From an uncultured Prevotella sp. (GTDB lineage Bacteria > Bacteroidota > Bacteroidia > Bacteroidales > Bacteroidaceae), in NCBI GenBank assembly GCA_900541335.1, contig UQJC01000057.1, positions 1-11,612 on the forward strand: a stretch of DNA of 11,612 nt, written 5' to 3'. Below are positions 6,733-11,612 of this stretch, piece by piece (position 1 is the first letter of the stretch; each line of letters begins with the position of its first letter). The position numbers and the translations under genes are program-made. The notes under the pieces are model-generated. The model was not told where the DNA came from and did no database searches. It saw only the letters and a list, made by a program, of their open reading frames with translations.

Positions 6733-6975
6733 GGTGAACGGGGACAGATAGCCATTCCCCTTCTCTCTGAACAATAAAAAGGGGAACGGGGACTGTCCCC
6801 GTTCCCTACAAAGGGACGCAAAAGGAAAAGGAAAGTACCCGAAGGAGGGACAAAAGGCGGTGAACGGGGACAGGGGCCGTTCACCTCTTTTTCAATCGTT
6901 TGAGGAAGAAGGGTCACCTGTCCCCGTTCACCGTCGACCACTTGAGGGAGCAACGAATCCTTGTCCCCGCTCACT
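6733..6975. repeat. Cluster of five copies of the dispersed GTGAACGGGGACAG repeat in both orientations
   Basis: Copies lie at 6733-6753 (forward), 6782-6806 (a palindrome made of two facing copies), 6859-6885 (forward, with its own ggtgaacgg/ccgttcacc stem), 6912-6932 (reverse) and ~6960-6975 (reverse, diverged). The palindrome has 12-bp arms, gggaacggggac and gtccccgttccc, around one base. The stem at 6859-6885 is followed by a T-rich run (tctttttc), so it could end plus-strand transcripts. The cluster lies 33 bp beyond the stop of the minus-strand regulator. A related inverted pair lies at 2953-3019. Confidence 0.8.
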
Positions 6976-7007
6976 TGCAAGCGTTCGAAAAACGAAAAAA
7001 CGTCTGC

Positions 7008-7994
7008 TTAGGCCTGCTTCAATTCGTTGATGTCCACCAACTTGTTGACAATGGCATAAATGGTCAGCCCCGCCACAGAGTGAATGTCGAGCTTGCGGGC
7101 AATGTTCTTGCGATGCGTCAGCACCGTGTTGAGCGAGATGAAGAGCTGAGCCGCAATTTCCTTGTTGGACAGGCCGCAAACCACCCAGCGCACGATTTCG
7201 CGCTCTCGGTCAGAGAGGGCATCCTTTCCTTTCTCCACTCCGTTGGCTTCAGCGGCTTCTGTTTCGTCTGAAATGGCAATTCGTTCTTCTAATATCTCGA
7301 CTGCAGGCACAAAAAGGTCGTCCTCCACCTTACAGTGGATGTAGAGGTCCTTCTCACACGTAAAAATATCGTAGAGTACGTTGTGCAAAAGTTCCACCTG
7401 CTCGGTCGGCGCGTAGTATTTGATGATAATGTTCTTCAACTCCTGCAATTTCGTGTCGATGCTGTGATGTCCGCGCGCAAACTGCGCAATGGCGTATTCT
7501 CCCGTACGTCTGCCTTGCAACAATTCCTCCACATAGGCAAAGACCTTGCGGTTTTCGTGTTCCATGTGCTTGCGCACCTCGCTCATGTAGTCATCGTAAA
7601 ACTTAAGAATGAGGTAAGCCACCTCGCCAGTGCTGGAACAATCGAGTGCTTCGAGTAATTTGCGGCGAATAGCGGGCAATTGAAAGTCGAGGAAATACGT
7701 ATGGGCTTGCTTCAGATAGTTTGTCATGCATGCCACCGATATATGACCCAAACTTTCGGCTGCCCCACGCGCTCCCTGCTTTATAAAATTGGCCACAGCC
7801 AGGAAGGTGGGCGTGTCAACCCCGTTTGCTTCACAAATTTCTCTTACTGTATGCTCACCCACACCGAGTGGCACACCAAAACGCGACATCATTTGCAGTA
7901 GAGACGGTTCGTCACAGATTACATCGCAAATGCGGTCGCTCTCCTTGTAGCTTGTTGTAGAATACACCATATCGGCTGCAAAAATACCACGCAT
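7008..7994 (-). CDS. LuxR-type transcriptional regulator with a YtfE/RIC-like di-iron (hemerythrin-like) domain
   Basis: A 328-residue cytoplasmic protein in three parts. Residues ~16-75 resemble the N-terminal ScdA/DUF542 region of RIC proteins, but that region's usual cysteines are absent (FGVPLGVGE instead). Residues ~90-235 are a hemerythrin-like helical bundle. Its candidate ligands H98, H143, E147, H176, H220 and E224 keep spacings very like E. coli YtfE (H84, H129, E133, H160, H204, E208). Residues ~258-325 are a LuxR-family HTH (LSDREREIVRWVVCGLSNKEIAAQLF in two overlapping motifs, then TVLTHRKNIARKL). The likely role is a transcription factor sensing NO, oxygen or iron through a di-iron centre. 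The start may be Met9 (7970) instead of 7994, since homologues tend to begin ~10 residues before the RICDVIC region. A TATTTTTG word lies between the two candidates. It diverges from the CcsB-CcsA gene and may control it. Confidence 0.88.
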   Translation of the reverse strand: MRGIFAADMVYSTTSYKESDRICDVICDEPSLLQMMSRFGVPLGVGEHTVREICEANGVDTPTFLAVANFIKQGARGAAESLGHISVACMTNYLKQAHTYFLDFQLPAIRRKLLEALDCSSTGEVAYLILKFYDDYMSEVRKHMEHENRKVFAYVEELLQGRRTGEYAIAQFARGHHSIDTKLQELKNIIIKYYAPTEQVELLHNVLYDIFTCEKDLYIHCKVEDDLFVPAVEILEERIAISDETEAAEANGVEKGKDALSDREREIVRWVVCGLSNKEIAAQLFISLNTVLTHRKNIARKLDIHSVAGLTIYAIVNKLVDINELKQA

Positions 7995-8134
7995 CAGCCA
8001 AAACTTCTCTACCTATTTGTGGTGATTTTTGTCAATCGGCTTCCCTTCCCTGCCTTGGCACTCCCTGCCCTCCTTCTCTCCATGCGCCGCGCTGGGCTTG
8101 CTGGCGGTGCCTTCGTCACCTCCTCAAATAAACG

Positions 8135-8142
8135 TACTTTTG
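8135..8142 (+). promoter_or_regulatory. Candidate -7 box upstream of the CcsB-CcsA gene
   Basis: TACTTTTG matches TAnnTTTG perfectly and ends 31 bp before the start at 8174. The base triplet 20 bp upstream is TTC (8112-8114), an imperfect -33 element. The 179-bp gap to the divergent regulator is pyrimidine-rich on the plus strand, and I see no clear operator dyad in it. Confidence 0.45.
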
Positions 8143-8173
8143 CTCCCTCTACCCATCCTCAGTATATCAACCT

Positions 8174-10330
8174 ATGTCGCTTCCTTTTTCCCTTCCCATG
8201 TGGCTCCGTCGGCTTGCCTTTGTGCTGCTCCTCGTACTGGCCCTTGTGCTGGCCTTGACCACCTGGGTCGAACAGACGCAAGGCACATCCTACGTCGTCC
8301 GCCACGTCTATCACGCTCCGTGGTTTACCCTCCTTTGGGTCTTGCTCGCCCTGTGTGGCAGTCTGAGTCTGGTCGGCGACCGCGCGGCCGGTCAGTCCGG
8401 GTCGCGCCTACTGCTTTGGCTGCTTCACGGAGCCTTGGTACTCATACTCATCGGTGCCGGGGTGTCCGCCCTCACCTCGCGCAACGGACACATCCACCTG
8501 CGCCAAGGCGTGACCGAACAGGCCTACACGCCCGAGGGAGAAAATCAGCGGTTGGTGCGTCTGCCCTTCCGCATTCGTCTCGACCACTTCCACATCAGCC
8601 ACCACGCGGGCACCGACGAGGCAAGCGGCTACACCAGTGAGGTCTGCATCGACCACAAACGCTACACCGTCGGGATGAATCGCGTTGTTTCGGTTGCAGG
8701 CTATCGTCTGTTCCAATATGCTTATGATGCCGACCGACAAGGGTCCGTTTTGCTCGTTCGCTACGATCCGTGGGGCCGACCGTTGACCTACGCGGGCTAT
8801 GCCTTGCTCCTGTTTGCCTTCGGACTCCAGCTTTTCACGCCCCTGGGCGGCATGCGTCGCAACCTGCGTGCCTTGCGCCGGCTGAGTGTCTTCTGTTTGG
8901 CGGGGGGACTCACTTTTTCTCCACTAACGGCGCGTGAAGCCTCCTCCCGCCCCGTACTTTCACCCGAAGCGGCAACCGCCTTCGGTACACTCTATACTTC
9001 CTGCGGCGGACGCATTTGTCCCGTACAAACAGTGGCACAAGACTTCTGCCGAAAGCTTTGCGGCACGACACACTACGAGGATTTTTCAGCCGAACAGGTC
9101 TTGACGGGTTTCCTCTTTTGGCCCGAAGCGTGGGCAGACGTTCCGCTCATCCGCCTTCCGTCACCCACCCTGCGCCAAACGCTCGGGTTGGACAGTCCGA
9201 CGTCCTACCGTTTGCTGCAAATGGCATTGGCCAAGTCGTCATCAGCCCCTTGGTCGGCCGTGAGTGAGGGGCATCAACTGTGCGGACTGGTCGAAGCCCT
9301 GCACGAGGGGACTTTGTTGCGCCTCTACCCCGTGGTGCACAACGGCCGCACGCGGTGGTTGTCGCGTCGGGAGTTGGAGGCTGACACGACCTGGTGTTTG
9401 CGCTATCCACACTGGTCAGAAAAGGCGAATGAGTCGGAACTGATGGGCAACATAGTCTCCCTCCGCGCCGCACAACTCAAGGGGGGCGGCAACACCCTGC
9501 CCTCCGCCTTTACCTTGCGGGCCGAGCGGCTATACAATGCCTTCGACCTGCCGTTTTACCTCAGTCGGTTGCTCCTCGTGTGCGGACTGGTGGCCATGGG
9601 GTTGTCCTTGCGCAAGCCACACTACCCCCGCCGCGCCGTTGCCCCCACCTTGTGGATAATCGGGGGCAGTGGATGGGCGTTGACCGCCTTTCTCATCCTG
9701 CGCAGCCTCGTCAGCGGCCGTTTGCCTTTGGGCAACGGTTACGAAACGATGCTCACAGCGGCTTGGTTTTCCCTGCTGATTGGCTTTCCCTGGTCATTCC
9801 GTTTGCGCCGCGCCCCCTTGTTGCCCGCCATCCCCTTACTGGCTTCGGGCTTTTTCCTCCTGGTCGCTTCGCTCACCCGTTCGGGCGCAGAAATCTCACA
9901 ATTGGTGCCCGTGCTCGACTCTCCCTGGCTACAGTTACACGTCAGTCTCGTCATGTGGGCCTACGCCCTGCTCACCTTCACCTTCCTGCTCTCCCTGCTG
10001 AGCCTGTTGCGAGGAGCTCCCGACTGGCTGTCCGTGTTACAATCGCGTCTGCTCCTCTATCCAGCCCTTGCCCTCCTGGCAGCAGGCATCTTTACCGGTG
10101 CCGTATGGGCCGATTTCTCTTGGGGCAGATATTGGGGATGGGACCCGAAGGAGGTTTGGGCACTCATCACCCTCTTGATATACGCGTTGCCGCTCCACCC
10201 CACGAGTTTGCGTCCCTTCCGTTCCCCCCGTTTCTACCATCTTTACTTACTCTTTGCCTTCTCAACCGTCCTCATGACGTATTTCGGTGTCAACTACCTT
10301 CTGGGCGGACTGCATGGGTATGTGGGGTAA
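8174..10330 (+). CDS. Fused CcsB(ResB)-CcsA System II cytochrome c biogenesis protein
   Basis: A 718-residue integral membrane protein that moves heme across the inner membrane and attaches it to CxxCH motifs of apocytochromes c outside. The N-terminal ResB/CcsB half has membrane segments at ~14-34, 48-66 and 80-100 (with H85 in the third). A periplasmic region follows, then the RYDPWGRPLTYAGYALL segment (196-212) entering another membrane helix. A second large periplasmic region (~250-455) includes GGRICPVQT and FWPEAWADVPLIRL. The CcsA half starts near 455 and has LPLGNGYET (517-525), the H589 segment (WLQLHVSL), the tryptophan-rich heme-binding WWD motif at 650-662 (WGRYWGWDPKEVW) and H714 near the end (GGLHGY). 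All expected heme-ligand histidines appear present. Met9 is an alternative start. Composition is clearly GC-richer than the ATPase gene. No cytochrome gene lies in the window, so its client is unknown. Confidence 0.93.
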   Translation: MSLPFSLPMWLRRLAFVLLLVLALVLALTTWVEQTQGTSYVVRHVYHAPWFTLLWVLLALCGSLSLVGDRAAGQSGSRLLLWLLHGALVLILIGAGVSALTSRNGHIHLRQGVTEQAYTPEGENQRLVRLPFRIRLDHFHISHHAGTDEASGYTSEVCIDHKRYTVGMNRVVSVAGYRLFQYAYDADRQGSVLLVRYDPWGRPLTYAGYALLLFAFGLQLFTPLGGMRRNLRALRRLSVFCLAGGLTFSPLTAREASSRPVLSPEAATAFGTLYTSCGGRICPVQTVAQDFCRKLCGTTHYEDFSAEQVLTGFLFWPEAWADVPLIRLPSPTLRQTLGLDSPTSYRLLQMALAKSSSAPWSAVSEGHQLCGLVEALHEGTLLRLYPVVHNGRTRWLSRRELEADTTWCLRYPHWSEKANESELMGNIVSLRAAQLKGGGNTLPSAFTLRAERLYNAFDLPFYLSRLLLVCGLVAMGLSLRKPHYPRRAVAPTLWIIGGSGWALTAFLILRSLVSGRLPLGNGYETMLTAAWFSLLIGFPWSFRLRRAPLLPAIPLLASGFFLLVASLTRSGAEISQLVPVLDSPWLQLHVSLVMWAYALLTFTFLLSLLSLLRGAPDWLSVLQSRLLLYPALALLAAGIFTGAVWADFSWGRYWGWDPKEVWALITLLIYALPLHPTSLRPFRSPRFYHLYLLFAFSTVLMTYFGVNYLLGGLHGYVG

Positions 10331-10409
10331 GGAGGACAAAGGGAAGATGAGGGGAAGAAGGGACGGCTGCAAGGGAGACTAGGGGACTGATGATTCGAGG
10401 CAAAGGGGG

Positions 10410-10439
10410 TGTACGGTCGCGGCATGCCGCGACCGTACA
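10410..10439. repeat. Perfect 30-bp palindrome of the same family as the left-end array
   Basis: The 18-bp core gtcgcggcatgccgcgac is extended on both sides by tgtacg and cgtaca arms, making 15+15 bases of perfect symmetry. In the left-end array only the right arm carries the cgtaca extension. It lies 79 bp after the CcsB-CcsA stop. As RNA it would fold into a very stable hairpin on either strand, so it may serve as a terminator or mRNA 3'-end stabiliser. Confidence 0.9.
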
Positions 10440-10486
10440 ACAACTGCGCGACCCTTGCAAACCAAAAGATGAATGCGCAAAGAAAG

Positions 10487-10519
10487 GTACTACTGCTACG
10501 AGTCGCGACATATCGCGCC
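10487..10519. repeat. Degenerate, inverted copy of the palindromic repeat unit
   Basis: gtactactgctacg (10487-10500) resembles the reverse complement of the agcaatagtaac segment of the 85-bp unit. It is followed directly by gtcgcgacatatcgcgc (10502-10518), a worn version of the palindrome. Compared with the array unit in reverse orientation, the intervening ~15 bases are missing. It is probably a decayed relic beside the intact palindrome 50 bp upstream. Confidence 0.5.
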
Positions 10520-10633
10520 CATACAATACCAGCCCCCTCCTTTTCCCTCCTCCCAGTTCCCCAGTCAATCACAAGAAAAATTTCCTCCCCAAACTTTAAC
10601 GCTTCGGCCTGACCTTCCGACCGCATTCTTTCG

Positions 10634-10641
10634 TACTTTTG
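10634..10641 (+). promoter_or_regulatory. Candidate -7 box for the ferritin gene
   Basis: TACTTTTG matches TAnnTTTG and is identical to the box before the CcsB-CcsA gene. The flanks also agree (cgtacttttgc in both). No good TTG is seen 19-21 bp upstream. Transcription would start near 10648, giving a leader of about 59 nt. Confidence 0.45.
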
Positions 10642-10657
10642 CCCCGTTTTCTAATCT

Positions 10658-10686
10658 CAGACAAACGTCGGCTCAGGCGTTGTCTG
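10658..10686 (+). promoter_or_regulatory. Leader hairpin upstream of the ferritin start codon
   Basis: cagacaaacg (10658-10667) pairs with cgttgtctg (10678-10686), giving a 9-bp stem with one bulged A around a 10-nt loop. It falls between the predicted transcription start and the ferritin ATG. It may influence translation or message stability, or act as a regulator site in DNA. It has no known match that I can name. Confidence 0.4.
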
Positions 10687-10706
10687 GTCTATAAAATTCA
10701 GATAGT

Positions 10707-11228
10707 ATGCTCAACTCAAAGATCGAAGAGGCGCTCAATGCGCAAATCAATGCCGAAATGTGGTCGGCTTACTTTTACCTTTCTATGTCTGCCTGGTGTG
10801 CACAAGCCGGTAAGCCGGGCATGGCTAACTGGTTTGAAGTACAGTTCCGTGAGGAACAGGATCACGCACGTATCTTCTTCAACTATGTGCTTCAGCGCGG
10901 CGGTAAGGTCACACTTCAGCCCATTGATGCAGTTCCTACGGAGTGGCAATCGGAACTCGATGTATTTGAATCGACGCTGGAACACGAACAGAAGGTTACC
11001 AGCCTCATCAACAACCTCTTTGCACTCACCACACAGGAGAACGACTACGCTACGCAAAGTATGTTGAAGTGGTTTATCGATGAACAGGTGGAAGAGGAAG
11101 AAAATGTGCGCAACATTATCGACAATTTGCGCATGTTAAACGGTAACGGCTACGGCCTCTTTATGATTGACAAAGAGTTAGCCGCCCGCGTCTATACACA
11201 AGCTGCTCCCCTCGCTGGTAATGCGTAA
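10707..11228 (+). CDS. ftnA: Non-heme ferritin, iron storage
   Basis: A 173-residue cytoplasmic ferritin that oxidises Fe(II) at a di-iron site and stores iron in a 24-subunit shell. The ferroxidase residues fall at the numbers known for E. coli FtnA: E17, E50 and H53 (REEQDH), E94, Q127 and E130 (DEQVEEE). The four-helix bundle and total length are typical, and there are no heme-ligating bacterioferritin features. The start at 10707 gives the standard N-terminus (MLNSKIEEALNAQINAEMWSAYFYL, split here as one continuous helix start). The next gene starts inside its final codons with an 8-bp overlap, so the two are probably co-transcribed and translationally coupled. Expression is probably tied to iron or redox state, but no Fur-like site is recognisable upstream. 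Confidence 0.97.
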   Translation: MLNSKIEEALNAQINAEMWSAYFYLSMSAWCAQAGKPGMANWFEVQFREEQDHARIFFNYVLQRGGKVTLQPIDAVPTEWQSELDVFESTLEHEQKVTSLINNLFALTTQENDYATQSMLKWFIDEQVEEEENVRNIIDNLRMLNGNGYGLFMIDKELAARVYTQAAPLAGNA

Positions 11229-11612
11229 GTTGGGGCTGCGAATCATACTCGGTTATTTAGTACTCACCGCGACGCTCTGCGTTGCGGTGTGGTTTATCGT
11301 AAAGTCTGCCCGTGCGGTTTCTGAAGTCTCAGATGTCGCACGGGTTGTTGCATCGCAACGAAAAGCCTCGAATAAACTCTTTGCCCAACTCTTTGAAAGC
11401 AATACATTGGGCGAAACGGCTACGTTACAATATGCCAGCGACCGTGCATTGCGACGTTATCTGGAAAGTGTGGCACACACAGAGCGTGCACTCGAAACAC
11501 TTCAGAGCATGACGGTGAATGAAGCCCAACTGGCACGACTCGACACGCTCAGCTGGCTTCTGAACAAGAAATGTAAGGGAGTCATGAACCTGGTGCAGAC
11601 TTTGCGACACGA
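11221..11612 (+). CDS. N-terminal part of a membrane sensor protein, probably a histidine kinase (runs off the window)
   Basis: An uninterrupted frame starts at ATG 11221, overlaps the ferritin stop by 8 bp and continues past the right edge (130 codons visible). The product begins MRKLGLRIILGYLVLT with a membrane helix at ~8-27. A predicted extracytoplasmic helical region follows, with segments such as SQRKASNKLFAQLFES and LARLDTLSWLLNKK. This arrangement resembles the sensor portion of Bacteroidota hybrid two-component kinases: a short N-terminus, one helix, then a helical input domain with NxLFxxLF- and RxDTxxxLL-type motifs. The kinase domains themselves lie outside the window, so the call rests on family resemblance. 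Coupling to ferritin suggests an iron- or stress-related signal, which is inference. Confidence 0.6.
   Translation, partial: MRKLGLRIILGYLVLTATLCVAVWFIVKSARAVSEVSDVARVVASQRKASNKLFAQLFESNTLGETATLQYASDRALRRYLESVAHTERALETLQSMTVNEAQLARLDTLSWLLNKKCKGVMNLVQTLRH

Larger units (their letters stand above)
6070..7007. other. Long gene-poor stretch of repeats between the receptor operon and the di-iron regulator
   Basis: No convincing gene is visible. An open frame at 6085-6315 (plus strand, GTG start, 76 codons) overlaps the promoter of the His-rich gene, lacks a recognisable motif or start signal, and is probably chance. Bases ~6316-6440 show nothing. Bases 6441-6692 hold a 42-bp degenerate tandem repeat, and 6733-6975 hold a cluster of the AACGGGGACAG repeat. 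No tRNA or other RNA gene was recognised. Confidence 0.6.
10331..10706. other. Gene-free gap between CcsB-CcsA and ferritin
   Basis: No open frame with coding character is visible. The gap holds the 30-bp palindrome, a worn second copy of the same family, a candidate ferritin promoter and a leader hairpin, each listed separately. The first ~80 bases are purine-rich (gaggggaagaaggg) with no clear intrinsic terminator for the upstream gene. Confidence 0.6.

Noticed and set aside
8029..8640. Long plus-strand frame (203 codons) overlapping the CcsB-CcsA start
   Set aside because: It is out of frame with a gene that has clear membrane segments and motifs. Its product is rich in Pro, Arg and Ser, as expected from GC-rich shadow translation.
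9580..10350. Plus-strand frame of 256 codons inside the CcsA half
   Set aside because: The overlapping frame carries the WWD heme-binding motif and conserved histidines. This one has no motif and a composition typical of a shadow frame.

Overview
The window reads as chromosomal DNA from a member of the Bacteroidota, most likely order Bacteroidales and possibly a Prevotellaceae-like lineage. The grounds are several boxes of the form TAnnTTTG with a TTG about 20 bp upstream (the Bacteroidota sigma factor pattern), little Shine-Dalgarno sequence, a TonB receptor with an N-terminal carboxypeptidase-regulatory-like domain, a CcsB-CcsA fusion, and the start of a kinase that resembles Bacteroidota hybrid sensors. 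The genus cannot be fixed from sequence alone.

Layout. Bases 1-585 hold no gene. They contain a tandem array of 85-bp units, each carrying an 18-bp GC-rich palindrome, followed by a second, shorter repeat cluster with a 32-33 bp period. Then comes a plus-strand AAA+ ATPase with a DUF4143-type C-terminus (588-1967). Its last ~38 codons run through a strong hairpin and into the antisense of the next gene. On the minus strand lie an OmpA-family lipoprotein (1921-2805), a TonB-dependent outer-membrane receptor (3077-5518) and a small His-rich exported protein (5677-6015). The receptor and the His-rich gene are separated by a leader full of hairpins. Bases 6070-7007 hold no convincing gene. They contain a degenerate 42-bp tandem repeat and a cluster of a dispersed AACGGGGACAG repeat. 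A minus-strand regulator (7008-7994) fuses a YtfE/RIC-like di-iron domain to a LuxR-type HTH. It diverges from a CcsB-CcsA cytochrome c biogenesis fusion (8174-10330). After a repeat-bearing gap comes ferritin (10707-11228). An overlapping membrane sensor gene begins at 11221 and runs off the right edge.

How the genes may work together: apart from the ATPase and the OmpA lipoprotein, the genes share an iron, heme and redox theme. They cover outer-membrane uptake with a metal-binding partner protein, a di-iron sensor-regulator, heme delivery to c-type cytochromes, and iron storage. This link is inference from gene content and neighbourhood. The most unusual items are the complete di-iron ligand set inside a LuxR-type regulator, the two tandem repeats with codon-like periodicity, the palindrome family shared between the two ends of the window, and the overrun 3' end of the ATPase gene.
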